Virus record (IMG/VR): IMGVR_UViG_3300048625_000299
Span: 170,865-234,864 of that record
Origin: a virus
Reading direction: 5' to 3' (one strand)
Length of the DNA: 64,000 nt
How positions within the stretch are numbered: the first letter of the stretch is position 1; the number at the start of each line of letters is the position of its first letter. A program made the translations under genes and the position numbers. The notes below the pieces were generated by a model. The model ran no database searches. It was not told the origin of the DNA and saw only the letters and a program-made list of their open reading frames with translations. Below, piece after piece: positions 1-10,170 of this stretch.

Positions 1-1
1 G

Positions 2-451
2 ACACGCCATTTCCGTACAGGAAATTCAAGTGTAAACTATATCGTGGGTGCAAATTCTGGAATATCTGCCGAGGTTGTTGCTGTAAGAAACAACAACAGC
101 GCAAACTTAACTGCAAACGTTAGTTATGCCTGCCAGCTTACTAAGTTGAACATATCATCGTTGTCAGGCTCATTCGTATCAAACGAAACGGTGACTATGA
201 CCGGCAACACTGCAACATCTAACGCGATAGTGTACTTTGCAAACACATCGCAAGTATGGCTGACTCACGTAAAGGGTGCTGTAGGAACTGATGTGATGAG
301 CCCAACTACAGGATCGACTGCTCCGATTGATAGCGTAGTATATCCAGATATTATCTACGGTTCTGGTGATATTATGTACATGGAGAATTTTTCGCCGATA
401 AATAAAGCACAAGGTCAAACAGAATCAATCAAAGCTATTATAGAATTCTAA
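2..451 (+). CDS. Baseplate wedge protein, gp8-like, C-terminal fragment (partial)
   Basis: The frame is open from the left edge of the window, so this is the last ~149 residues of a gene that starts upstream. The end reads as a short beta-rich segment closing with a GDIMYMEN...ESIKAIIEF motif. From memory, that resembles the end of gp8-like baseplate wedge proteins of T4-like cyanophages. It lies 11 bases before the DUF4815-like structural gene on the same strand, which fits a baseplate operon. The gp8 assignment is inference from this tail and position; any other baseplate structural protein remains possible. Confidence 0.55.
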   Translation, partial: TRHFRTGNSSVNYIVGANSGISAEVVAVRNNNSANLTANVSYACQLTKLNISSLSGSFVSNETVTMTGNTATSNAIVYFANTSQVWLTHVKGAVGTDVMSPTTGSTAPIDSVVYPDIIYGSGDIMYMENFSPINKAQGQTESIKAIIEF

Positions 452-462
452 GGAAAAGCTAA

Positions 463-3400
463 ATGCCATTAGACAAACAGTCAACGACGCTAAGACAGTC
501 TCCATACTTCGACGACTATGCCGAAGAGAGCAACTATCACAGAGTCCTGTTTAAGCCATCCGTGGCTGTGCAAGCGCGCGAACTGACGCAATTACAGACA
601 ATCTTGCAGAACCAAATCGAGCGATTTGGCGATAACATTTACCAAACGGGTACAATTATCAAGGGTTGTTCCTTGATTACGGATTCAGAATATCACTACG
701 TCAAATTGTTCGACTTGCAACCAAGTGGCGATAACTATTCGATTTCTGCACTCGTAAACACGTTCGTCGTTGAATCGACCAGCAACCTGCATGCTCTCAC
801 AGTCAACTATGCGCAAGGCGGTCAACAGCTTGATCCTGATCTAAACACATTGTACCTGAAGTATTTGAACACAGGCACAAATGGTGAGAAGACCTATAGC
901 AACAACTCTGTTTTGACGTCATATCATCGCGACTACCGTGTGGAGTCGATTCGTGTTGTTGATGGCGGTACGCTATACTCTAACAGCGATGTTGTTGGGT
1001 TCGTGAGCAACACTGGATCTGGTGCAAGTGCACAAATTATTACATACGCTAACGGAACAATCCGTAGTGTGAATGTGGTCGAACGTGGATCTGGATATGT
1101 AACAGTACCTGATATCACCATTACATCCACTAATGGATCTGGTGCATCATTGAACATCATTAACTACCTTGCTCAGGTGCAGGTAGCTAATAGCGTGTAC
1201 ACATCTCCAGTTGGCCGTGGTACAGCTATCAAAACATCTGATGGCGTTATCTACCAAAAAGGCCATTTCATCCGTGTTGCCGCGCATGAAACCATCCTTT
1301 CAAAATACAATATTACACCTAGCAACGTTGCAGTAGGTTTCGTTACTAGCGAAGCCGTTGTTAATAGCAACTCAGACCAAACGTTACTCGATAATGCAGG
1401 CGGTACGACCAACTTTACAGCTCCAGGTGCAGACCGCCTCAAGCTGACTGCTAACCTCGTTGCACTATCTACAGCAAACGCTGCAAGCAACAACGAATTC
1501 TTGTCGTTGTATGAATATCAAGATGGGCGTGTCGTTAAAGACCGCACATTCACCCAGTACAATTCTATCAATAAAGAATTGGCACGCCGTACGTACGAAG
1601 AATCTGGTAACTATGTTGTCAACCCATTCACGCTATATTCAGAAGGTATTGTAGGTAACACCTCTCATCTGAGCATGGTCGTTGGTGCTGGCGTCGGGTA
1701 TGTTGAAGGTGGCCGTGTTGAGATTATGAACAACACCCGCTATCCAATCCGCAAGGCTACAGATACAGCTACAGACACAACACAAACAATCGCAACCAAT
1801 TATGGTGGATATGTGATGATCAAAGAGTACATGGGTACCTTCGATGTCAAGAATGCGACCACTATAGCGTTGTACAATGATACAACCGCTTCGCCTTATG
1901 GCCGTGCTGCTATTAGCACTGGTGCTGGCATTGGCGCCCCATCTGGTGGTGTTCAGATTGGTACTGCTCGCGTTCGTTCAGTTGCTTATGATTCGGGTGT
2001 TCCTGGGTCTGCTGAGTGTACATATCGTATGTACTTGTTCGACGTCCAAATGTCTCCTGGTTATGCGTTCAGAGACGTCCGCACCGCGGTCGCTAACAGC
2101 TCAGGCGTTGCAGATATTATCTGGGACAGCGCTCTAGGATATGCTGTACAATATGATACAGATTTCGACCGCCTTGTATTTGAGACTGGCACGTTCGCTG
2201 TACAACAACTCGACAATGAAGTTGTAATTGCTCGCACATCCAACAACACAGGTTCGTTTACGTTGTCTGGTGACTTGAGTATTTCGTTGGGTAGTGGTGT
2301 CCAATTCCCATACGAAGCAAGCTCTACGCTTAACACAGTTCAAGAACGAGACTTCATTGTTGTGCCAAGCAGCGCGATGACTAAGTCGTCCAATAACAGT
2401 GGCACAATTACTGTATCGTCTGGTGCTAATACCGTCACTGGTACTGGTACATTATTTACGACTGAGTATACAGTCGGTCAATACATTAAGGTCGGCAACA
2501 CAAGTATCTCAGGCAACACTGCTCTGATTACTCGTATCATTTCGAATACGTCTTTGCAAGTTGCTACTAACTGGGGCGCGACGTGGTCTGGTAATGCTCA
2601 CCATACAACATACCCAGCAAACGTGCCAATCGATTTTGCTCCTGCGGGCCGCAGCATCACTACAGATTCTACACGTAGTGCTATTACCGTTTCATTGGGT
2701 CACCCAATTACAGCAACAGCTGGCGCTACAATCTACCACGATGCAGAGTATGATTCTCCTGCTGTTCGTGTTAAGTCTGCCAACACATATTACGTAAAAG
2801 TTTCCAATACAGCAACAAATACATCATCAAGAGGTCCATGGTGTTTGGGCATTCCAGACGTCGTCGATCTGATTGGCGTATATGTGGGGACTGGTACCAC
2901 ATACGCCAACACGTCTAGCACAAACTATCGCGACAGTTTTGTCATTGATAGTGGTCAGACTGATAACTTCTATGGCCTCGCTTCACTGAAGATTAAGCCA
3001 GGTGCATCTGTCTCGCTCACCAATAAGAACTTGTTGGTGGTCGTTAAGGCAATGACGCACGGCGTCGGATCATACATCTCGACTGAATCGTATAGTGGCG
3101 CTATCGATGATGTGAGCGAGCCATTGCCAGCTAATAAGATCCGCACACAGGATATTCCTGTATTCGTTTCGCCAAAGACTGGTAAGGCATATGATTTGCG
3201 TAATGTGATTGATTTCCGTCCAATCTGCTCTAATACAGCAGTACTGGCAGCGAATACTTCAACAGCAACCATCGATCCAAGCAGCACGGTATCTTTTGCT
3301 GCTACGGATAAAAAGTTTCCATCGCCAACAAGATCCTTCACGGGTTCCGTGACGTCATATTTGGCACGTCGTGATAGAATCATCATCGATAAAGTCGGCT

Positions 3401-6400
3401 CCATCCGTATTGTTGAAGGTACTCCATCCAACTCACCATCCGTCCCTGTTGAGCCAGAAGGATGTATGACTATCGGCGTGGTCAATGTTCCATCATATCC
3501 AAGTTTATCTGCTAAAGAAGCTGCTGATAGCGGCCGTCCAGATTTGGGTGTGTATGTGCTTCCACAACAAAACCGTAGATACACGATGAAGGATATTTCC
3601 GACATTGAAGGCCGTATCAGCCGTTTGGAATACTACACACTATTGAATACCCTGGAAACAAGCACCAAACAAATGGTATTGCCTGGAGAAGCTAACTCAT
3701 CGATTGAGCGCTTCAAGAACGGATTCTTCGTAGACCCAATGACGGACTATAATGTATCTAATTTGCAAGATCCAGAATACAAAGTATTGATCGATACGGT
3801 TAGCGGCATTGCACGTCCATACTTCTCCGACGCACGCGTCGATCTGAAGTTCAATCCATCTACAAGCACGAACGTCAGCAAGCATGGTGATCATGTATTG
3901 ATCAACTACAGCAATACGACAGTAATGTTGAGCCAGCCTACTGCTACTAAGGACCGCACTTTGGTAGACCAATACTGGAGATATGTTGGTAACCTGACCA
4001 CCGTTCCATCATTCGATAGCTACTACGACATCGCAAACACGTCCGTGTCTGTTGTTATTGATTTGGCATCACCACTCAATAACCTAGCGCAAGCTACATC
4101 GGCCGCATTGTCGCAACTCAAGGTCAACACGAACGTCCTTGGATCTGTCAATGCCGGAAGCTCATACCTGATCAGCCAATCTGGATTGACCCAGACATGG
4201 AGACAGAACGTCAATACTGCTCTTGCAGATACTAAAGTGACATTGGCTGGCGGCGGTGCTACTACTTCCAACGCAACGACCGTCGATATATTGAGTAGCC
4301 TAGAACTGCAACAATATATTCGCGATCAACGCGTCCACTTCGTCAGCACTGGTTTGCGTCCTGGCGCACGCCATTACGTGTATTTCGATGGCGTTCACAT
4401 TTCAGACAGAGCAGCTCCTGCCACTGTAGACTTGTCGTTGACGTCGCTATTGCCAACATCTTTCGTTGCTACTGGTGCGATCGGTTCTCCGCTCGTTGCT
4501 AACAGCATGGGTGTAGTGGCAGGGTTTATCGACATTCCTAAATCGACATATTTCGTCGGTGAGCGTTCCGTCGTGTTGATGGACGTCGACAACGTTGAGT
4601 CTGAGGCTTCTGCTACATCACGCGGTTTTGGTAAGTTCACAGCATACGCATTCTCTGGCAACAGAACTAACTTATCGATTTCGACAAAGACTATCGATGT
4701 TGCTGGTGGTAGCGGATTCTCCGCGACAAATTACCTGTCAGCCACATACTACCGCAACGACCACACAGATTTCAACGTTCAGTTGCCTAATCCAGACCCA
4801 CTTGCACAAACATTTAAAGTGCAATCAACGGGCGATCAGACCGACGGCGTGTTTATCACCGGTCTAGACGTATACTTCAAGGCAAAGGATGCCACACAAG
4901 GTGTCACTATCGAGATTCGTGAAACTAATAATGGCGTGCCTGCATCCGTTATTGTTCCATTCTCACGAGTATACAAAACAAGCAGTCAAGTGTCCATCAG
5001 TAACAATGCGTCCGTTGCTACTACGTTCAACTTTGAGACGCCTGTATATTTGAGAGCTGGTAACGACTATGCTATTGTATTGTATCCAGACGCTAATACG
5101 CCCGAATATCGTGTATTCACAGCACGTGTCGGCTATAAAGATCTGACCAACGCAAACCTGACAGTCAATCAAAACTGGGGCCTTGGTACGTTGTTCTACT
5201 CTACATCGGGATCGGTGTGGACGCCTGTTCAGGACGAAGACTTGAAGTTCACCATCAGACGCGCTAAGTTTGAAGCTACTTCTGGTACTGCTGTTCTAAA
5301 CAACAGTGATTATGAGTTCCTGACAATCACAAATGCGTCTGGCGCTGTGCGTGGTGGCGAAGCGATTGCTCAGCTCCACCCAAACAACTACCTGAATACT
5401 GTGCTAACATCAGCTACAGATAACAACATTATCAGCACAAGTACCAATATGACCTCTTCGTTGGCTGCTGGTGACGATGTATTGATCATCTATGGCACAA
5501 GCCCAACAGTAAGCTCTGGCAATGTAACGATTAGCTCGACTACAGTAACCAATGCTGCTGGCCAGTCTACGTCATTCACAACAGACTATAGTAACGGCAG
5601 CTTCATCAAGCTTGGTAGCTCATCGAATGGCGAAATCCGTCAAATCGTGTCTGTAACCAACAACACATTGATGACGATCGACGCGCCAATCGTAGGCAAT
5701 ACAACAAGTACACAACAGTTCCGCATTTCGCCACTGTTCCAAGTTGCAAAGGTACTATCGGCCAACTCTTCAACAATTACGTTGAATAAGGCTGCCGCAG
5801 CAAATACCACATCGACCGTGCAAGCTACTATCCAAAAGGCAGTTGCAGGTACAGTTGACACGTACGACTATGGCAATAACATCATCTATATCAACAACTC
5901 TTCGTCAGCTAACGACACATTCAAGTTCTTTGCATCGAATAGCACATACCGTGCTACGATCATAGGAGACACTACACAAGCCAAGGCAGAGGTGTCTAGC
6001 ATCGATAACGTCAGCGTCAACTTTTTCAAGCCGTTCTTCAGCACAATCGTGACTCCAGGAACATCGTTGTCATTGACATCGACCTTCACGCTCCAAAATA
6101 CTGGAACAACGGACACGAAGTTGTATGAGTTGGGTATGTTGAATAAGCTGTCCTTCAACGATAATGCTGTGATCAAGAGCCGTAGTAATGAGATTGTTGG
6201 ATCTGTCGTGACTAAGTCGTTTGCTGTGTCGATGAGCTTCAGTTCATCGTCTACAGACACGTCGCCTGTTCTCGATGTGAACCCAGTCAGCGTCATTACG
6301 ACTCGCAACCTGATCAACAACGATACGACCAACGAAACAACTCGCTACGGCAATGCTGTAAGTAAGTATATTTCTAAGCGTCTATCATTGACAGAAGGAA

Positions 6401-7023
6401 TGGATGCTGAGGACGTTAAGGTATTCTTGACAGCATACAAACCAACCGGCACTAACGTCGACGTATATGCTAAGGTGCTTAACTTTAGCGATGGTGAGTT
6501 GTTCGAAGATAAAGACTGGACATTGTTGGACTTGTCTACGTCCCCATATGTGTACAGTGATTCGTTGAACGATCAAGACTACCGTGAATACGAGTACACA
6601 TTCCCAGCTACACCGCCATCTTTACAGCTCGGCGGTGTAGGCCAGACGTACAGCAATACTACGATCACAGGATCTAGCACCGCGTTCGATACATACTTGG
6701 CTGCTGGCGATTTCATTAAAGTAGTTAAGTCGAACACTTTGACTGATTATGACGTGCTGCGTGTAGCATCTGCCAATAGCAGCACGATCACTACAACAAC
6801 CGATGTATCGTTTACGTCTACTGGATGTACCATCGAAAAGGTTACACAACCTAAGGCCGCGTTCAAGTATTGCCGCAACAATAACATTGTTCGTTACCAT
6901 GGTATAACTGGCGCCGCGTATGATACGTACAAGTATATGGCAATCAAGATCGTATTGAGATCGCCATACAACTACTTGGTACCAACAGTCAATGACGTAC
7001 GTGCATTAGCAGTATCGGTATGA
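463..7023 (+). CDS. Very large virion structural protein with DUF4815-like N-terminus
   Basis: This 2186-residue protein begins with a segment (residues ~1-80, including YFDDYAEESNYHRVLFKP and VQARELTQLQTILQ) that I recognise as the DUF4815 type found in T4-like phages of aquatic bacteria, next to the baseplate wedge genes. The middle and C-terminus are threonine/serine/asparagine-rich beta structure. About three divergent copies of one beta unit are visible, with GTGTLFTTEY, STSFTTDYSNGSFIKLG and GSSTAFDTYLAAGDFIKV (about 2380-2600, 5500-5720 and 6635-6850). A short stretch with two GSGASxxII motifs lies near residues 180-230. An AAGGA ribosome binding site precedes the ATG. Likely role: baseplate-attached fibre or peripheral baseplate component. 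The exact function is unknown. Confidence 0.8.
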   Translation: MPLDKQSTTLRQSPYFDDYAEESNYHRVLFKPSVAVQARELTQLQTILQNQIERFGDNIYQTGTIIKGCSLITDSEYHYVKLFDLQPSGDNYSISALVNTFVVESTSNLHALTVNYAQGGQQLDPDLNTLYLKYLNTGTNGEKTYSNNSVLTSYHRDYRVESIRVVDGGTLYSNSDVVGFVSNTGSGASAQIITYANGTIRSVNVVERGSGYVTVPDITITSTNGSGASLNIINYLAQVQVANSVYTSPVGRGTAIKTSDGVIYQKGHFIRVAAHETILSKYNITPSNVAVGFVTSEAVVNSNSDQTLLDNAGGTTNFTAPGADRLKLTANLVALSTANAASNNEFLSLYEYQDGRVVKDRTFTQYNSINKELARRTYEESGNYVVNPFTLYSEGIVGNTSHLSMVVGAGVGYVEGGRVEIMNNTRYPIRKATDTATDTTQTIATNYGGYVMIKEYMGTFDVKNATTIALYNDTTASPYGRAAISTGAGIGAPSGGVQIGTARVRSVAYDSGVPGSAECTYRMYLFDVQMSPGYAFRDVRTAVANSSGVADIIWDSALGYAVQYDTDFDRLVFETGTFAVQQLDNEVVIARTSNNTGSFTLSGDLSISLGSGVQFPYEASSTLNTVQERDFIVVPSSAMTKSSNNSGTITVSSGANTVTGTGTLFTTEYTVGQYIKVGNTSISGNTALITRIISNTSLQVATNWGATWSGNAHHTTYPANVPIDFAPAGRSITTDSTRSAITVSLGHPITATAGATIYHDAEYDSPAVRVKSANTYYVKVSNTATNTSSRGPWCLGIPDVVDLIGVYVGTGTTYANTSSTNYRDSFVIDSGQTDNFYGLASLKIKPGASVSLTNKNLLVVVKAMTHGVGSYISTESYSGAIDDVSEPLPANKIRTQDIPVFVSPKTGKAYDLRNVIDFRPICSNTAVLAANTSTATIDPSSTVSFAATDKKFPSPTRSFTGSVTSYLARRDRIIIDKVGSIRIVEGTPSNSPSVPVEPEGCMTIGVVNVPSYPSLSAKEAADSGRPDLGVYVLPQQNRRYTMKDISDIEGRISRLEYYTLLNTLETSTKQMVLPGEANSSIERFKNGFFVDPMTDYNVSNLQDPEYKVLIDTVSGIARPYFSDARVDLKFNPSTSTNVSKHGDHVLINYSNTTVMLSQPTATKDRTLVDQYWRYVGNLTTVPSFDSYYDIANTSVSVVIDLASPLNNLAQATSAALSQLKVNTNVLGSVNAGSSYLISQSGLTQTWRQNVNTALADTKVTLAGGGATTSNATTVDILSSLELQQYIRDQRVHFVSTGLRPGARHYVYFDGVHISDRAAPATVDLSLTSLLPTSFVATGAIGSPLVANSMGVVAGFIDIPKSTYFVGERSVVLMDVDNVESEASATSRGFGKFTAYAFSGNRTNLSISTKTIDVAGGSGFSATNYLSATYYRNDHTDFNVQLPNPDPLAQTFKVQSTGDQTDGVFITGLDVYFKAKDATQGVTIEIRETNNGVPASVIVPFSRVYKTSSQVSISNNASVATTFNFETPVYLRAGNDYAIVLYPDANTPEYRVFTARVGYKDLTNANLTVNQNWGLGTLFYSTSGSVWTPVQDEDLKFTIRRAKFEATSGTAVLNNSDYEFLTITNASGAVRGGEAIAQLHPNNYLNTVLTSATDNNIISTSTNMTSSLAAGDDVLIIYGTSPTVSSGNVTISSTTVTNAAGQSTSFTTDYSNGSFIKLGSSSNGEIRQIVSVTNNTLMTIDAPIVGNTTSTQQFRISPLFQVAKVLSANSSTITLNKAAAANTTSTVQATIQKAVAGTVDTYDYGNNIIYINNSSSANDTFKFFASNSTYRATIIGDTTQAKAEVSSIDNVSVNFFKPFFSTIVTPGTSLSLTSTFTLQNTGTTDTKLYELGMLNKLSFNDNAVIKSRSNEIVGSVVTKSFAVSMSFSSSSTDTSPVLDVNPVSVITTRNLINNDTTNETTRYGNAVSKYISKRLSLTEGMDAEDVKVFLTAYKPTGTNVDVYAKVLNFSDGELFEDKDWTLLDLSTSPYVYSDSLNDQDYREYEYTFPATPPSLQLGGVGQTYSNTTITGSSTAFDTYLAAGDFIKVVKSNTLTDYDVLRVASANSSTITTTTDVSFTSTGCTIEKVTQPKAAFKYCRNNNIVRYHGITGAAYDTYKYMAIKIVLRSPYNYLVPTVNDVRALAVSV

Positions 7024-7238
7024 TTGTGCAGACCACGGACGCCAATTTTGCGCGTGATACAGAGAATCACGCGGTAATAAATACCAATACTACCGCGTTC
7101 ATGCTATACAAACAGCAGCGAGACAAGTCACGTACAGTGGACGCACTCGCTGCTGAAGTCAACGATTTGAAGAGTGATATCAGCGAAATCAAACAATTAT
7201 TAGGACAATTGATTAAAAATGCCTCTACTAATAGCTAA
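7020..7238 (+). CDS. Small coiled-coil virion-associated protein
   Basis: This 72-residue protein starts at an ATGA overlap with the preceding stop codon, so it is translationally coupled to the giant structural gene. The C-terminal half (VDALAAEVNDLKSDISEIKQ) has clear heptad spacing of Val/Leu/Ile and is expected to form a coiled coil. Small coiled-coil proteins at this place occur in related T4-like phages, but I know no assigned function. It could be a trimeric connector or an assembly factor for the adjoining fibre genes. Confidence 0.7.
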   Translation: MIVQTTDANFARDTENHAVINTNTTAFMLYKQQRDKSRTVDALAAEVNDLKSDISEIKQLLGQLIKNASTNS

Positions 7239-8022
7239 TGTAAACCCAACGTCCGACACGTTTCAGTCGTGGGTCGATAAGACGAATCAGATCGCAGATG
7301 CCATGTCGACTGTCGTTCTTACAACGGCCGCTAATACCATTGGTGGACAAAATAGCGCTAACGCATTTGTGAATGGTATCTTTGCTGCTCAAACAATGGT
7401 GGCTGTCAGCGAGCTTCGTGGTGGGGGAGTCACTTCATCTGCTAACTTGTATGTTACCTCTAATGCTCATTTTACGGGCGCTAACCTAAGTGCAGCTACG
7501 ACGTATCTAAATCTTCAAGCAACGTCTGCTCTCGCTAACGCTACGATATTGACGATAACTGGTACTACTGCCAACGTGACGTCCAATTTGTACGTTAAGG
7601 GAAGCTCCTTGACAGTAGTTGCTGCTGGTAGAGTTGGTATCAATACGACATCCGCCGATGCTGCACTGACCGTAGTTGGTGGTGCGAACGTATCTGCGGC
7701 GCTGTATGTTGGCACCACAACTACATTGAATGGTAACGTCGTTGCTACTGCCAACGTCACGTTGTACTCGGCAGGCGACAATTCGGTAGGAACGTTGTAT
7801 TTGGGCAATACAGCAACTCGGTATCTGAAGTATGATGGCACAAAGTTTATACTAGCCACAGCTAACCTACAAGTTAATGGTTACATCACAGCAAGCGGCA
7901 TTACTACTGTCAGCAACACAGGAATCGACGGAGTTGATGTCGCAGCATTTAAGGCTGCTTACGATAACCGCAACATACTAAGAGTATACGACGTCAACGG
8001 CACGCAGCTATTCTCTATGTGA
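7219..8022 (+). CDS. Short tail fibre / structural protein with beta repeats
   Basis: The 267-residue product overlaps the previous gene by 20 bases. Its first ~30 residues (NPTSDTFQSWVDKTNQIADAM) form a helical head of a type common at the N-terminus of fibres in T4-like aquatic phages. The rest is a Thr/Ala/Asn-rich beta-repeat shaft, followed by a GTLYLGNTATRYLKYDG motif typical of fibre knobs. No enzyme motif is seen. I infer a baseplate-proximal fibre protein that works with the giant upstream protein. Confidence 0.7.
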   Translation: MPLLIANVNPTSDTFQSWVDKTNQIADAMSTVVLTTAANTIGGQNSANAFVNGIFAAQTMVAVSELRGGGVTSSANLYVTSNAHFTGANLSAATTYLNLQATSALANATILTITGTTANVTSNLYVKGSSLTVVAAGRVGINTTSADAALTVVGGANVSAALYVGTTTTLNGNVVATANVTLYSAGDNSVGTLYLGNTATRYLKYDGTKFILATANLQVNGYITASGITTVSNTGIDGVDVAAFKAAYDNRNILRVYDVNGTQLFSM

Positions 8023-8032
8023 TTGGTGATCC

Positions 8033-9043
8033 ATGGGAAGACCTCTTAAAATATTATCTTCATCGGGCTCAGCTATTTCCTTCAAGGAAATGTCCGATGC
8101 TGAAATCTACAACACATTTTCATATCCCATACTACAGCAGTTTGCCAGCAATTACGATTCAGGCAACTTGACTAGTAGTGGAGGATCTGGAACGCTATCG
8201 TCCGTCGGTAGCATAATTGATTATTATACCGTAGGTACGGTAGGCGCTCATCCAACATCGGCAGTAGCTTACGATACAGACTCTGTATACTATAAGACCG
8301 ATACAGTCACTGAAAGCATCACTCGTCCGCTCACGTGGGCTAATGGCGCAATCAGGGAAATGTCCGATGCTGAAATCAACACATACATTATCGATCCAAC
8401 ACTTGCCAACATGGCGAATGGTGGATTGGGGTCATATTATTTGACATCCGGTAGTGCTCCGTCGCACGTAGGTGGCGGGACATGGACATCGAGGTATGGC
8501 AATGCGGATATAATCGACTCCGGTTCGTATGGCAGTCAGTCCATCACGGTCTGGCAATTGACTAGCATATCAGCTCCTTCTAGCACCGCACTGCCCGTTC
8601 GCTGGACAAACAACAACATATACCAATACCAAGGTTCGCTGATCAACAGCCTCACAGCACGATTCCGTAACAGAATGAAGACGACTGGAATCGGCCTCCA
8701 CAGTATCGGAGCATCGGCTCCTGGAACTGGCACTTGGGCGTCCCGTGGATCATACCAAGACACAAAGCGTATAATATCGAATCTCGGATACACAGGATAT
8801 TACACTGGATCGTATACTGGAACGTATGCGGGAGCATACGCAGGTGACTATGCTGGTAGCTACATATTGTGGTACGGCGGAAGTATCGGCGCTTACTATA
8901 CAGGTTACTACACTGGATATTACACTGGGTACTATACGGGATACTATACTGGTTCGTATGCTGGAACGTATGCGGGTGATACTGTTACTGCTGGTACAGA
9001 ATGGATCGGTAGTGCATATTATTTGTGGGTACGCAGAAGCTAA
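8033..9043 (+). CDS. Tyrosine-rich repeat structural protein, (YTGY)n C-terminus
   Basis: This is a 336-residue protein. A segment with KEMSDAEI occurs near residue 18, and a near copy with REMSDAEI lies near residue 108, suggesting an internal duplication. The two copies share a perfect 22-base DNA match (about 8087 and 8356). From residue ~250 the protein is an almost pure run of Y-T-G-Y and Y-A-G tetrapeptide-like units, encoded by DNA of 12-base periodicity. Similar repeat tails occur in structural proteins of T4-like phages of aquatic bacteria. The role is unknown; a fibrous hinge or adhesive tip is plausible. Confidence 0.65.
   Translation: MGRPLKILSSSGSAISFKEMSDAEIYNTFSYPILQQFASNYDSGNLTSSGGSGTLSSVGSIIDYYTVGTVGAHPTSAVAYDTDSVYYKTDTVTESITRPLTWANGAIREMSDAEINTYIIDPTLANMANGGLGSYYLTSGSAPSHVGGGTWTSRYGNADIIDSGSYGSQSITVWQLTSISAPSSTALPVRWTNNNIYQYQGSLINSLTARFRNRMKTTGIGLHSIGASAPGTGTWASRGSYQDTKRIISNLGYTGYYTGSYTGTYAGAYAGDYAGSYILWYGGSIGAYYTGYYTGYYTGYYTGYYTGSYAGTYAGDTVTAGTEWIGSAYYLWVRRS
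8766..8975 (+). repeat. 12-base-period tandem repeat coding (YTGY/YAG)n
   Basis: Within the preceding gene the DNA is a series of degenerate 12-base units (tac act gga tat type) encoding Y-T-G-Y or Y-A-G-x. The most regular part is about 8894-8950, where about five units follow each other. Third positions vary while the amino acids are kept, so selection acts on the peptide and the repeat is not a very recent slippage product. Confidence 0.75.
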
Positions 9044-9058
9044 TAAATGGAGTTAAAA

Positions 9059-9490
9059 ATGAAATTCGAATTTCCTATCTGGGAAAACTTAGACACTAAA
9101 AATCGTATCCGCGTGAAAGCCACACAAGAGGATGGTACATCCTCTGTTATGCTTATCCCAGTCGACGACACTAATGAACATTATCAGAGCTTACTTGAAC
9201 AGGTGAGTATGGATGAGGTAGACACCAACTCTGAACAACTCCGTCAAGCTGGAGCTGAAGGTCGCGAAAAGAGTGCCGCTCAGCAAGCCGAAAAGGCAGA
9301 ACAGAAACGCGCCAATACGCTGTTCAACGCAAAGATCGAAGCGTTTGAGATGCCAATCGTCCAGTCTGCTAGCAAAGCATGGAAGGCAAAGATTCGCAAG
9401 GCGACAACTTCTGTTGAGGTCGTAGCTATTGTGGCCGCATTGATTATTAAAGCAGGTGAACCAGTTGAAGAAAGTGCCGAAGCCAAATAA
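9059..9490 (+). CDS. Conserved small phage protein, Ala/Glu/Lys-rich helical centre
   Basis: The product is 143 residues from the ATG at 9059, beginning MKFEFPIWEN. An ATG at 9047 is in frame, but the GGAG at 9049-9052 lies inside that extension, 6 bases before 9059, so I prefer 9059. The protein has a beta-like N-terminus, a charged helical centre rich in Ala, Glu, Gln and Lys (residues ~65-95), and an Ala/Ile-rich end. No known domain was recognised. Its place between fibre genes and the glycosyltransferase suggests a fibre chaperone or small virion protein, but this is a guess. Confidence 0.6.
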   Translation: MKFEFPIWENLDTKNRIRVKATQEDGTSSVMLIPVDDTNEHYQSLLEQVSMDEVDTNSEQLRQAGAEGREKSAAQQAEKAEQKRANTLFNAKIEAFEMPIVQSASKAWKAKIRKATTSVEVVAIVAALIIKAGEPVEESAEAK

Positions 9491-10166
9491 TGGCTTTGTA
9501 ATTATTGCAACTTCCAAGAGGAAGTATTTGATCTCGGCAATTAATACTGCCGAGTCAATCAAAGATTATTATCCCGAAGCATCAGTAACATTATACACAA
9601 CGCCAGACATACTTGCCGACAATGATGTCAGTATGTTCGACGAAGTGATCACTGATGGAGTGCCACGCGACCGCCGTGCAAAGCTATGGGCACTTAGTAG
9701 AACGCCATATGACACGACGGCATACTTAGATGCAGATACGGTCGTCGTGTCATATGAGATAACCGATATCTTCGATCAGCTTGGTGATAGCGATATCATC
9801 TTTACCAAAATTAGACAGTACAACTCCAACCCAAAAGGGTACCTCGAAGACCCTGAGTATATCCGACATGGTGGGGTGTTTGTGTATAATAATAAACCAG
9901 ACACACTGAAATTCATGGAGAACTGGTGGACGTTGTGGTTGACTACTAGATCGATTGAAGATTACAAACTTGCATATCCTGAGTACCCAGCACGCATGAA
10001 AGAGTGGGACCAATTCTACTTGTTCTATTTGGCTAAGCATACAAACCACAACCTCAAGTTAGGTTTCTTCGAAGATGATGCTCGCTGGAATTTCGTTAGT
10101 GGTTATTTACGCAGCGAGCTGAATGGTAAGCAACCAATCATCGAACACTATACCATTAAAGATTAA
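9456..10166 (+). CDS. Glycosyltransferase-like protein (nucleotide-sugar transferase fold)
   Basis: The protein has a GT-A type layout. A first strand FVIIATSKRKYL near residue 15 is followed by a LDADTVV motif (D92-A93-D94), the DxD signature that binds the divalent metal and nucleotide sugar. A GGVFVYNN segment and a distal EWDQFYLFYL segment follow, as in glycosyltransferase-8-like and phage nucleotide-diphospho-sugar transferases. It overlaps the previous gene by 35 bases. The start is uncertain: GTG at 9456, TTG at 9465 and GTG at 9474 are all possible. Likely substrate: a surface glycan of the host or a glycan on a virion protein; neither donor nor acceptor can be told. Confidence 0.7.
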   Translation: MNQLKKVPKPNNGFVIIATSKRKYLISAINTAESIKDYYPEASVTLYTTPDILADNDVSMFDEVITDGVPRDRRAKLWALSRTPYDTTAYLDADTVVVSYEITDIFDQLGDSDIIFTKIRQYNSNPKGYLEDPEYIRHGGVFVYNNKPDTLKFMENWWTLWLTTRSIEDYKLAYPEYPARMKEWDQFYLFYLAKHTNHNLKLGFFEDDARWNFVSGYLRSELNGKQPIIEHYTIKD

Positions 10167-10170
10167 TATT

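Noticed and set aside
6609-6639. Terminator from the perfect 9-base inverted repeat TACACCGCC/GGCGGTGTA
   Set aside because: It lies inside the giant structural gene about 400 bases before its end and is not followed by a T-run; the coding frame continues.
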